This document shows, in pieces, positions 56,831 through 64,000 of a stretch of DNA of 64,000 bases. Source of the stretch: Streptomyces actinomycinicus (GTDB lineage Bacteria; Actinomycetota; Actinomycetes; Streptomycetales; Streptomycetaceae). The stretch lies in the NCBI RefSeq assembly GCF_016741775.1, contig NZ_JAERRK010000004.1, positions 310,001 through 374,000 of the forward strand. The letters are read 5' to 3'. A program made the position numbers and the translations under genes. Numbering within the stretch: the stretch's first letter is position 1; each line of letters starts with the position of its first letter. The notes beneath the pieces are model-generated. The model saw nothing but the letters and a program-made list of their open reading frames with translations, made no database searches and was not told where the DNA came from.

Positions 56831-57581
56831 ATGACTTCACGAGCGGCCCTGCAGGGCAAGAAGGTACTGGTCACCGGCGGCAGCCGGGGCATCGGCGCGG
56901 CGACGGCACGGCGACTGGCCCGGGAAGGCGCCGACATCGCTCTGACCTATGTGAACGGCAAGGACGCGGCCGAGGAGGTGGTGCGGGACGTCGAGGTCCT
57001 CGGGGCGGCGGGCGGTGGCCCTGCGCGCGGACTGCGCGGACGCGGCGCAGGCGGCGGGCGCGGCGCACCGCGCGGCGGAGGCGCTGGGCGGACTGGACGT
57101 GCTGGTGAACAACGCGGCCGTCGGCGTGATGGAACCGCTGGAGAACCTGTCCCTCGACGACGTCGACCGGGTCCTGTCCGTGAACGTGCGCGGGGCGTTC
57201 CTGGCCGCGCAGTCGGCCGCCGCCCTCATGGGGGCCGGCGGGCGGATCGTCACCGTCGGCAGCTGCATCACCTCACGCGTGCCGGGCCCCGGGGCCACGT
57301 TGTACGCGATGAGCAAGTCGGCCGTGGTCGGGCTGACGACGGCGCTGGCCCGGGAGCTGGCCGGGCGTGGCATCACGGCGAACGTCGTGCATCCGGGCCC
57401 GACCGACACCGACATGAACCCGGCGGACGGCCCGTACGCGGCCCACCAGGCGGCCATGACCGCCCTGGGCCGCTACGGCACGGCCGAGGAAGTGGCGTCC
57501 ATGGTGGCGTTCCTGGCCGGCCCGGACGCCGCGTACGTGACGGGCGCGGAGTTCTCGGTGGACGGCGGGTACGGGGCCTGA
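56831..57581 (+). pseudogene. Short-chain dehydrogenase with a +1 frameshift
   Basis: The first part (from ATG 56831) has VTGGSRGIGAATA and runs to VEVLGA; the rest, with NNAAVGVM, the catalytic YAMSK and SVDGGYGA at the end, is in the next frame. One extra G near 57007-57008 would explain it: without it the junction reads LGARAVALRADC, the normal SDR sequence, and a 249-residue enzyme results. Total length 751 bp is one more than a multiple of three. It is either a real recent pseudogene or a base-call error in a GGGGCGGCGGGCGG tract. All catalytic residues are otherwise kept. Confidence 0.8.
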
Positions 57582-57602
57582 CGGGAGCGGGGGCGTACGC
57601 CG

Positions 57603-58667
57603 TCAGGTCTCGTCCAGGCGGCGTACGTCCTCCTCGTCCCACTTCCTGGTGTCGCGGGGCCGGGTGTAGGGCTCGGCCCGCGGCGGGTGGCCGCCGGCGA
57701 TGGCCCGCTGTCGTACGGTCTCCGCGTCGAACTCCAGGCCGAGCAGGATGGCCAGATTGGTGATCCACAGCCAGACCAGGAAGACGATGACGCCGGCCAT
57801 GGTGCCGTACGTCTTGTTGTAGGAGGCGAAGTTGGCGACGTAGAAGGCGAATCCTGCGGAGGCGGCCATCCAGATGAGCAGGGCGAGGAAGCTGCCGGGG
57901 GTGAGCCAGGTGAAGCCCTTGACCTTGGCGTTGGGGGTCGCCCAGTACAGGATCGCGATCATCAGGGTGACGAGCAGGACCAGCACCGGCCATTTCGCGA
58001 CCGACCAGACGGTGAGCGCCGTGTCGCCGATCCCGAGCGCCTGTCCGGCGCGGCGGGCGAGGCCGCCGGTGAAGACGACGATGAGCGCGCTGGCCACGGC
58101 GAGCACCATGAGGACGACCGTGACGCCGACGCGTACCGGGAGCAGCTTCCACACCGGGCGGCCCTCGGGCATGTCGTAGACGGCGTTGGCGGCGCGCATG
58201 AACGCGGCCACGTAGCCGGACGCCGACCACACGGCCAGCACGATGCCGACGAGTGCCACGACCGAGCCGGTGCCGGCGCCGTTCTGCAACTGTTCCACGG
58301 CCCGGGTGACGATGTCGCGGGCGGGACCGGGGGCGAGGTCCTTGAGGTTGGCGAGGACCCGGTCGGTGACGGACCTGCCCGCGACGGCCAGCAGGGAGAC
58401 CAGCACCAGCAGGGCGGGGAAGAGGGACAGGACGGCGTAGTAGGTGAGTGCCGCGGCCCGGTCGGTCAGTTCGTCGTCCTGGAACTCGCGCAGGGAGCCC
58501 TTGAACGCCGCCGCCCAGGCGTGCCGGGGAAGTTTCGCGGGATTGTCCGGGGCCCGTCGCTCGACGTCCTGGTCGGGCCCAGCCTCGTCCGGCGCCGGGA
58601 TCCGCGGCGCCGGGGTGTCGTCGCCGGTCTGCGGGCGGTGTCGCCTTGGTACGTGCAGCTTCGCCAT
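57603..58667 (-). CDS. YihY/BrkB-family inner-membrane protein
   Basis: 354 residues with six membrane helices. The family marker FQDDELTDRAAALTYYAVLS lies at about 60-80, followed by the helices ALLVLVSLLAV, VVALVGIVLAVWSASGYVAAF and later FLVWLWITNLAILLGLEFDA. N- and C-terminal ends are hydrophilic and cytoplasmic. The family was once called ribonuclease BN, wrongly; its transport or envelope role is not settled. ATG 58667 is the start. Converges with the SDR pseudogene, whose stop lies 21 bp away. Confidence 0.92.
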   Translation of the reverse strand: MAKLHVPRRHRPQTGDDTPAPRIPAPDEAGPDQDVERRAPDNPAKLPRHAWAAAFKGSLREFQDDELTDRAAALTYYAVLSLFPALLVLVSLLAVAGRSVTDRVLANLKDLAPGPARDIVTRAVEQLQNGAGTGSVVALVGIVLAVWSASGYVAAFMRAANAVYDMPEGRPVWKLLPVRVGVTVVLMVLAVASALIVVFTGGLARRAGQALGIGDTALTVWSVAKWPVLVLLVTLMIAILYWATPNAKVKGFTWLTPGSFLALLIWMAASAGFAFYVANFASYNKTYGTMAGVIVFLVWLWITNLAILLGLEFDAETVRQRAIAGGHPPRAEPYTRPRDTRKWDEEDVRRLDET

Positions 58668-58770
58668 ATCCGGCGGGTATCCCGCCTGGGCCAGCTCAAG
58701 CCCCGTCGGAGCCCGGCCGCTTCTCCGGGACGACCGCCGGGGGGCCGGTCGTGGGCGGGGTGCGGTGTGC

Positions 58771-59373
58771 TCAGCCCCTGCCTCCGCTGAGGTTTCCCCA
58801 GCGGGGGCCGATCTGCTTCCACTCCTCGTCCCACTCGGCCATGCGCCGCCGGATGAGCCGGCCCCGGACCACCCAGCCCGCGGCCCAGATCATCGCGCCG
58901 GCCGACGGGGCGACCAGGACGCCGGTGAGGGCCGCCTGCAGGTCGGCCGCCGAACCGGTCACGGGCGCGGCCACCACCCGGTCCGCCTGGTTCGTCCACA
59001 CCGTCACATGGCTGCCGGCCGGGGCGCCGGGGACGACCTTCGCCCGGTCGGTGTGCACCGAGCCGTCGGGGTCAGTCCAGCGCACTCCGGCCCACACGCG
59101 CCCGTCGTCGTAGCCGGTCCCGGCGGCCGGGGGGCCGGCCGCGTCGTCGGTGAGTACGGCGGACACGGCCTGTACCTCGGACTGCCGCGCGGCGAACGCC
59201 GACTGGGAGGTGTGGGCCGCGAGCAGGCCCGCGAAAGCCCCGCCGGCCAGGACGAGCACCCAGGTGAGGAGGACGACCCAGGCCTCCACGGCGTCACTGT
59301 GCCGCCGGAGCGGGTTGCGTCGCCACCGCCACAGCCGCACCCGGTTGACCGTCGCAGGAGGTGTCCGCGTCAT
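58771..59373 (-). CDS. Rv1733c-like membrane protein
   Basis: 200 residues. Two membrane helices (WVVLLTWVLVLAGGAFAGLL near 30-50 and VLVAPSAGAMIWAAGWVV near 150-170) flank an extracellular domain with VRWTDPDGSVHTDRAKV, the layout of the mycobacterial Rv1733c family. Function is unknown; relatives are linked to dormancy regulons. ATG 59373 has a strong GGAGG site 8 bases upstream. The same frame is open upstream and encodes a BON-like segment, so a longer protein starting at GTG 59544 is possible but lacks a good site. Confidence 0.8.
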   Translation of the reverse strand: MTRTPPATVNRVRLWRWRRNPLRRHSDAVEAWVVLLTWVLVLAGGAFAGLLAAHTSQSAFAARQSEVQAVSAVLTDDAAGPPAAGTGYDDGRVWAGVRWTDPDGSVHTDRAKVVPGAPAGSHVTVWTNQADRVVAAPVTGSAADLQAALTGVLVAPSAGAMIWAAGWVVRGRLIRRRMAEWDEEWKQIGPRWGNLSGGRG

Positions 59374-59544
59374 GGTCACCGCCTCCTCTCGTGCGGTCTC
59401 GTGGACCCGGCCGCCGAGCGTCACGACACCATCCTGCACCTCAACCCGGAGCACGGCGTCTTCTGCGTCATGGAGACGGTCGCTGACACGGTCACGGAGA
59501 TGGTTGCGGAGACGTCGCGGAGAGGTGCGGGGACCACCGCGCAC
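59374..59544 (-). other. BON-domain-like segment in frame with the Rv1733c-like gene
   Basis: The minus-strand frame reads DAEDAVLRVEVQDGVVTLGG then RVHETAREEAV, resembling the beta strands and helix of a BON domain, and continues without a stop into the Rv1733c-like start. The GTG at 59544 could begin it. It may be a fusion, a relic, or coding sequence missed because of the strong internal start. Confidence 0.4.
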
Positions 59545-59570
59545 CCGCTCGGCGGTGGCTCGGCCGCAGG

Positions 59571-60329
59571 TCAGGAGGGCCGCAGCGGCAGATCGTCGGT
59601 GAAGGCGTTCACCGGCCGGGCGACGGGCCGGGCCTCCTCGACGTCGAGCGCCGCCTCCGCGGTGGCCGTGCCGAGGGTGCCCCGCGCGTGCCAGGTCCCG
59701 GTCACCTCCAGCCAGGTGTCGGCGGGGGGCACCTCGGTGCCGTACATGCGCACCTTGACCGTCTGGGAGTCGGCCGCACAGCACGAGAAGATGATGCGGG
59801 TCAGGTACCAGCCGTCGTCGTCGCCGGCCGGGGTGACGAAGCCCGTCAGCCGGACGGTACGGCTCCGGACGGCCCGGCTGCGGTCCTGCTGGACGCGCTT
59901 GGTGAAGTCCGTGAGGGTCAGCGGCAGGGGTGAGGTGGCGGGGAGCGGGGCGAACCCGCTCTGTACGGCGACCGGCTTGCTGCCGGCGCGGGCCGCGGTG
60001 TACGCGCCGAGTGCGGGCGGGGCGTAGAAGACCAGGCTGACCGCCGGGAGGAACAGCAGCCAGGCGATGCGCGGGGTGCCGGTGTGGTCGTGGCCGTGAT
60101 CGTGTCCGGCTCCGGGCGGTGGCTCGTGGTGGTCGTGCGGCGCGCGGTCCCGTCCGCCCCTGCCGGCCGCTCCCGCGAGGGCGAGCAGCAGCAGGACCGC
60201 GCCGGAGGCGATCAGCAGCGGACGCAGTCCGGCCTTGACGTAGCGCAGGTAGGTGTCGGTCAGCAGGGTCGCGTGCAGCAGGCCGGCCCCGGTCAGCGCC
60301 AGGAGCAGGGTCTGGACGGGGCGTTTCAC
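59571..60329 (-). CDS. TIGR03943-family membrane protein, partner of the permease
   Basis: 252 residues. Two N-terminal helices (TLLLALTGAGLLHATLL and LLIASGAVLLLLALAG), a His-rich stretch (HDHHEPPPGAGHDHGHDH), a third helix and an extracellular domain with FSCCAADS and VRMYGTEVP. This family sits next to UPF0718-type permeases, as here; the cysteine pair and His-rich loop suggest metal handling. GTG 60329 overlaps the permease stop (GTGA), so the two are coupled. Substrate is unknown. Confidence 0.85.
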   Translation of the reverse strand: MKRPVQTLLLALTGAGLLHATLLTDTYLRYVKAGLRPLLIASGAVLLLLALAGAAGRGGRDRAPHDHHEPPPGAGHDHGHDHTGTPRIAWLLFLPAVSLVFYAPPALGAYTAARAGSKPVAVQSGFAPLPATSPLPLTLTDFTKRVQQDRSRAVRSRTVRLTGFVTPAGDDDGWYLTRIIFSCCAADSQTVKVRMYGTEVPPADTWLEVTGTWHARGTLGTATAEAALDVEEARPVARPVNAFTDDLPLRPS

Positions 60330-61363
60330 AGCAGGGCGCCTCCGATCAGCACGCTCGCGACGACCGCCACGACGGTGGTCGCCGCGGAGAACCGCCAGGC
60401 GAAGGCCCGGCCGAAGGTCCCCGCCTGCAGGGCGATCAGTTTGAGGTCGACCATCGGGCCGACCACCAGGAACGCGAGCCGGGCGGTCGGCGAGAAACCG
60501 GTCAGGGACGCCGCGACGAAGGCGTCCGCCTCGGAGCAGACGGCGAGCAGGACGGCGAGGCCGGCGAGGAAGAGCACCGACAGCCAGGGCGAGCCGGAGA
60601 AGGTGTCGAGGACGGAGCGCGGCATGGTGACGTTGAAGGTGGCGGCGGCCATGGCGCCGAGCACGAGGAAGCCGCCGGCGTGCAGGAAGTCGTGCTGGAA
60701 GCCGAGCCGGAACTCGGTCCGGCGGCTGTGACCGTGCCGGTGGCCGGTGTGCCGGTGGCGCAGCAGGGGCCGCAGCCACTTGTCCTTGCCGAGCCAGAGC
60801 CACAGCCAGCCCATCACGGCCGCCGTGGCGAGGGAGGCCAGCAGCCGGGCGGCGACCATCGCCGGGCTGCCCGGGAAGGCCACCGCGGTGGCGGTGAGCA
60901 CGACGGGGTTGATCGCCGGGGCGGAGAGCAGGAAGGCGAAGGCGGCGGACGGCGGGACGCCCCGGCGGATCAGGCTGCTCGCGACGGGGACGGAGGCGCA
61001 TTCGCAGCCCGGCAGCACCGCTCCGGCGACGCCGGCGACGGGCACGGCGAGAGCGGGCCGCTTCGGCAGCACCCGGGTGAAGAGGTCGGCCGGCACGAAG
61101 GCGTTGATGGCGCCGGACAGGGCCGTACCGAGGAGCAGGAAGGGGAGCGCCTGGACGGTGATCGCCAGGCTCACCGTGCGCCAGGCCTGCACGGCCGGCT
61201 CGTTCAGCCACCGGGTGCCCGCCAGGAGGAGCACGGCCGTGGCTGCGGCGGCGAGCGCGAGGGCTGTGCCGAGCGGCCACGGCCGCATGCGGCGCACCGG
61301 CGGTCCGACGGGTACGACCGCCACGCCCTCCGGCACACCAACCAGTTCATCCGTTTTTTCCAT
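60326..61363 (-). CDS. UPF0718/DUF318-type permease
   Basis: 345 residues with about eight membrane helices. The conserved region PGCECASVPVASSLIRRGVP lies near residue 120-140, with the paired AFLLSAPAINPVVLTATA, and a matching second half with SEADAFVAASL and LVVGPMVDLK. A His-rich loop (RHRHTGHRHGHSRR) lies between the halves, matching that of the partner protein and suggesting a divalent metal. ATG 61363 has GGAGTGACG upstream. The longer frame to 61585 is non-coding. Confidence 0.9.
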   Translation of the reverse strand: MEKTDELVGVPEGVAVVPVGPPVRRMRPWPLGTALALAAAATAVLLLAGTRWLNEPAVQAWRTVSLAITVQALPFLLLGTALSGAINAFVPADLFTRVLPKRPALAVPVAGVAGAVLPGCECASVPVASSLIRRGVPPSAAFAFLLSAPAINPVVLTATAVAFPGSPAMVAARLLASLATAAVMGWLWLWLGKDKWLRPLLRHRHTGHRHGHSRRTEFRLGFQHDFLHAGGFLVLGAMAAATFNVTMPRSVLDTFSGSPWLSVLFLAGLAVLLAVCSEADAFVAASLTGFSPTARLAFLVVGPMVDLKLIALQAGTFGRAFAWRFSAATTVVAVVASVLIGGALL

Positions 61364-61557
61364 CGTCACTCCGGATGTCGGTGTCCGGCCGACGATAAGC
61401 GAGGAGATCTCCCCCGCCGCGCGTACACGCCGCCGCGCACGCGACCGGGGCAACCGGATCCGCCCTTCGGTGGCTCTTCTCACAATCCGCGCCGGAGGGG
61501 GGTCCGAGTGACGGCCGCCACGTCGCCGGGCGCACATTTTGTCTACGTTCGTGACCC
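61364..61557. promoter_or_regulatory. Divergent promoter region, permease operon and serine hydrolase
   Basis: A 194-bp gap between start codons pointing away from each other. No clear dyad was found. The hydrolase start has no strong ribosome-binding site in the preceding 20 bases. Confidence 0.45.
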
Positions 61558-62361
61558 ATGCCGTCCCACCTCTCCCCCACCGCACGCGCCGCCGCCGGCA
61601 CCCTCCTGGCCTCGGCAGCCCTCCTGCTCTCCGCGGGCCTGGCGCATCCGGCGCCCGCGGCGGCCGCCCCCGTTCCCGCGCCGGGCGCGGCGCACGCCAC
61701 GGCGGCCGTGCTGGACCTGGACGGCGGCGGCCGGACGCCCGTGATCCACGGCGAGGACAGGACGTACGACACCGCCAGCATCGTCAAGGTCGACATCCTC
61801 GCGGCGCTGCTGCTCCGGGCGCAGGACGCGGGCCGGCCGCTCACCGCCGAGGAGCGGAAGCGGGCCGAGCCGATGATCCGGCGCAGCGACAACGCGGCCG
61901 CCAACGCCCTGTGGCGGGAGATCGGCCGGGCCCCGGGGCTGGCCAAGGCCAACAAGCGCCTGGGCCTGACCTCGACGACGGGCGGCCCCGGCGCCAAGTG
62001 GGGGCTGACACGGACGACCGCCGGCGATCAGATACGGCTGCTGCGGGCCGTGTTCGACACGCGCGGCACGGAGCCGGCCGCGCTCGACGCCGAGTCCCGC
62101 GCGTACATCCGCGGCCTCATGAGCCATGTCGCCCCCGAGCAGACCTGGGGCGTCCCCGCGGCCGGCGCCAAGGGCTCCCCGCGCGTGCTGAAGAACGGCT
62201 GGCTGCAGCGCAACACCACGGGCCTGTGGGACGTCAACAGCATCGGCGAGGTCACCGTCAAGGGGCACCGGTGCCTGGTCGCGGTCCTGTCGAACGGCAG
62301 CGCGTCCATGAGCGACGGCGTGTCCCTCGTGGAACGCACAGCACGGGCAGCCGCCGAATAG
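61558..62361 (+). CDS. Secreted serine hydrolase, class A beta-lactamase-like fold
   Basis: 267 residues with an N-terminal signal peptide (hydrophobic AGTLLASAALLLSAGLA, cleavage probably after the Ala-rich PAPAAAA). The SxxK motif is SIVK in DTASIVKVDI, the SDN loop is RRSDNAAANAL, and the KTG position reads KNG in VLKNGWLQ. These fit a serine beta-lactamase or related penicillin-recognising hydrolase, but the omega-loop Glu of true class A enzymes was not identified, so activity on beta-lactams is uncertain. Secreted, outside the cytoplasm. Confidence 0.8.
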   Translation: MPSHLSPTARAAAGTLLASAALLLSAGLAHPAPAAAAPVPAPGAAHATAAVLDLDGGGRTPVIHGEDRTYDTASIVKVDILAALLLRAQDAGRPLTAEERKRAEPMIRRSDNAAANALWREIGRAPGLAKANKRLGLTSTTGGPGAKWGLTRTTAGDQIRLLRAVFDTRGTEPAALDAESRAYIRGLMSHVAPEQTWGVPAAGAKGSPRVLKNGWLQRNTTGLWDVNSIGEVTVKGHRCLVAVLSNGSASMSDGVSLVERTARAAAE

Positions 62362-62453
62362 CGCTGCCCGGCCCTGGCAGCCGGGGCCCGCGCAGGCCAG
62401 GGCGCCGCGCCCGGCCGGGATCCGGGCGGCCTCGCCGCTGCCGCCCTGGTCCA

Positions 62454-62514
62454 AACCACCGTATATGTGGTTCAAACCAATCCCCGCCCCCTGTGACACG
62501 CCTGTGACAGGGGG
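62454..62514. promoter_or_regulatory. Two dyads upstream of the orphan HTH gene
   Basis: AACCAC-CGTATAT-GTGGTT (62454-62472) is followed by CCCCCTGT ... ACAGGGGG (62487-62514), within which CTGTGACA is repeated directly 11 bp apart. The second could act as terminator for the hydrolase gene or as an operator 100 bp upstream of the HTH gene. Confidence 0.5.
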
Positions 62515-62611
62515 CGGACAGCGTCATGAAATCCGGCGCGGAGTCTGGAGGAACAAGGGCAAACCGCCCTAATCGGACAACTCCCCCAGCCGCTCCGCCG
62601 GAGGAACCACC

Positions 62612-62842
62612 ATGAGCGCCACTCTCGCCCCGTCGCCCGTCGAAGCCCCCGCCCCCGCGCTGGCTCCGCGTGAGCGGGAGACGCTCCGGCACATCGCCGC
62701 GGGCCGCACGTACCTCCAGACGGCCCGGCACATGGGACTGTCCACCCACACCGTGGACGCCTACCTGCGCCGCATCCGCGCCAAGTTCAACATCACCAAC
62801 ACGGCCGAGCTGACCCGTATGGCCATCGCCCTGGGCCTGTGA
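62612..62842 (+). CDS. Orphan LuxR/GerE-type helix-turn-helix protein
   Basis: A 76-residue protein made of little more than a GerE DNA-binding domain: LAPRERETLRHIAAGRTYLQ and MGLSTHTVDAYLRRIRAKF, after a Pro/Ala-rich lead. No receiver or sensor domain is attached. GGAGGAACCACC precedes ATG 62612, an excellent site, so it is a real gene. Such tiny HTH proteins may act as activators without a signal domain or be controlled by their own level. Two dyads lie upstream. Confidence 0.88.
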   Translation: MSATLAPSPVEAPAPALAPRERETLRHIAAGRTYLQTARHMGLSTHTVDAYLRRIRAKFNITNTAELTRMAIALGL

Positions 62843-62941
62843 CCACCGGAACGCCGCCCGCACCGCCGGTCCCGGCACGCCGCGCCCTCGGCGCCCGGCC
62901 CGGACGGCCCGTGCACCCGGGGAAGGTGGCAGGATGCCCGG

Positions 62942-64000
62942 ATGGATCTGATCCTGCGCGCTGCCGGAAGCCTGCTGGGAACCGAGCTGTCCGACCCGGC
63001 CGACCTGGGAGGAAGCCGCCGTAGCACGGTCCTGCGCTGCCGCACCGCGGACGGCGGCACCGTGATCGTGAAGGCGTACGGGAGGGAGCCGGAAGGACTG
63101 CGGTCCTTCACCGCCGAGGCCGCCGGACTCTCCCTCGGGACGGCCGGACCGGCCCTGCTCGGCGTGGATCTGCGGACGCCGCTGCTGGTGATGGAGGACC
63201 TGGGAGACGCACCGTCACTGGCGGACGTCCTGCTCGGCGACGACCCGAAGGCCGCCACGGACGGACTGCTGGCCTGGGCCCGCGGACTCGGGCGCCTGGC
63301 CGCCCGGTCGGTGTCGGGGCGGGCCGAGTTCACCCGGCTGTCGGCCCGGTTCCACCAGGGCGTGCCGTCCCGGGCGGACGACCCGTGGATCGAGCGGAGA
63401 GCCGCCGGCCTGCTCCGCCTGCTGGACGAAGCGGGCATCGCCGTTCCGCCGGGCCTGGCCGACGAGCTGGCTTCGATCGGCGCGGTGGGCGACGACCGGT
63501 ACCCCGCCTTCACTCCCGGGGACACCTGCCCCGACAACAACCTGCTCACCGCTGACGGATTGCGCCTCATCGATTTCGAAGCGGCGAACTACCAGTCGGT
63601 CTTCCTGACGGCGGCCTACTGCCGGATGCCGTTCTCCACCTGCTGGTGCGTCTTCCGGCTGCCGGCGGCGCCGGCGCGGGACATCGAGCGGACCTACCGC
63701 ACGGAGGTCACGGCCGTCTATCCGGAGCTGGCCGAGGACGCGGTGTGGGAGGCCGGGATCCGCCGGGCCATCGCGGTCTGGACGGTCCACATGACCGTCT
63801 CCCTGCTGCCCCTCGCCGGGACGGACCGGCCGCTGCACCGGACCCGGCGGCCGGTCCCGACGGTTCGGCAACTCCTGCGCCACCGCTGGGAGATGGCGAG
63901 CACGCTGACGCAGTTCCCGGCGTTCGCCCGGACCATGGAGCTGCTGCTGCACGGGCCGGCCCGCGACTGGCAGGCGCCCCCGCTGCCGCTGTACCCGGCC
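62942..64000 (+). CDS. Aminoglycoside-phosphotransferase-family kinase, 3' end outside window
   Basis: Open from ATG 62942 to the window end, 353 codons without a stop. It has the protein-kinase-like fold: GGSRRSTVLRC in the N-lobe, the phosphate-binding Lys in GTVIVKAYG, hinge VMEDLGD, a catalytic loop PGDTCPDNN and metal-binding LIDFEAA. The His of the usual HGDxxxxN loop is Pro here, but Asp and Asn are kept. The family phosphorylates antibiotics, sugars, choline or other alcohols; the target cannot be told. Whether it continues much further is unknown. Confidence 0.75.
   Translation, partial: MDLILRAAGSLLGTELSDPADLGGSRRSTVLRCRTADGGTVIVKAYGREPEGLRSFTAEAAGLSLGTAGPALLGVDLRTPLLVMEDLGDAPSLADVLLGDDPKAATDGLLAWARGLGRLAARSVSGRAEFTRLSARFHQGVPSRADDPWIERRAAGLLRLLDEAGIAVPPGLADELASIGAVGDDRYPAFTPGDTCPDNNLLTADGLRLIDFEAANYQSVFLTAAYCRMPFSTCWCVFRLPAAPARDIERTYRTEVTAVYPELAEDAVWEAGIRRAIAVWTVHMTVSLLPLAGTDRPLHRTRRPVPTVRQLLRHRWEMASTLTQFPAFARTMELLLHGPARDWQAPPLPLYPA

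Noticed and set aside
59571..61280. A 569-residue minus-strand frame joining the TIGR03943 and permease genes
   Set aside because: Its N-terminal part is an out-of-frame reading of the permease; the GTGA overlap shows two coupled genes.

Overview
The window is very GC-rich with strong G/C third-position bias. It carries a large modular type I polyketide synthase (PKS), bacterial-type P450s with a [3Fe-4S] ferredoxin, HisKA_3/NarL two-component pairs and many orphan regulators. This points to a streptomycete-like actinomycete chromosome. No tRNA, rRNA, IS element or CRISPR array was recognised.

Left part (1-46.2 kb) is most of one biosynthetic gene cluster. At the left edge, read right to left, lie a proline-iminopeptidase-like hydrolase, a stand-alone acyltransferase, a free acyl carrier protein (ACP) and the start of an adenylating ligase. 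This is the order of the vinJ-K-L-M starter-loading cassette of beta-amino-acid macrolactams such as vicenistatin. Divergent from it are two tandem, clearly duplicated P450s and their ferredoxin (2.7-5.5 kb). A truncated exonuclease relic, an MBL hydrolase, an AraC regulator, an SDR and a type II thioesterase follow (5.7-9.9 kb). Next comes a four-gene MacB-like ABC exporter plus kinase/regulator operon (10.2-15.5 kb), then a small PqqD-like protein at 15.8 kb. Four collinear PKS genes on the minus strand (46.2 to 16.2 kb) hold six modules.

Predicted assembly (inference from domain motifs, read from the 46.2 kb gene to the 16.2 kb gene): DH-KR with malonate; KR only with malonate; three DH-KR modules with malonate, methylmalonate and malonate; then a terminal KS-AT-ACP-TE module with no reduction. 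That gives a chain ending in a conjugated, once-methylated triene ketone with a beta-keto acyl terminus, presumably closed by the starter amine to a lactam. The first PKS here begins with an N-terminal docking helix rather than a loading ACP, so at least one further PKS gene, and the beta-amino acid supply genes, should lie beyond position 1. A shared CCCCTA-rich motif sits upstream of the loading cassette, the P450s, the thioesterase and the PKS genes and may mark a common regulon.

Right part (46.8-64 kb) looks like ordinary chromosome: a LysR/EamA divergent pair, ArsR/quinone oxidoreductase, a beta-hydroxyacid-dehydrogenase-like enzyme, a CPBP protease, a two-component system with a double-headed kinase, a frameshifted SDR, a BrkB-like membrane protein, an Rv1733c-like protein, a permease/TIGR03943 pair, a serine hydrolase, an orphan LuxR-type HTH protein and an incomplete phosphotransferase at the right edge.
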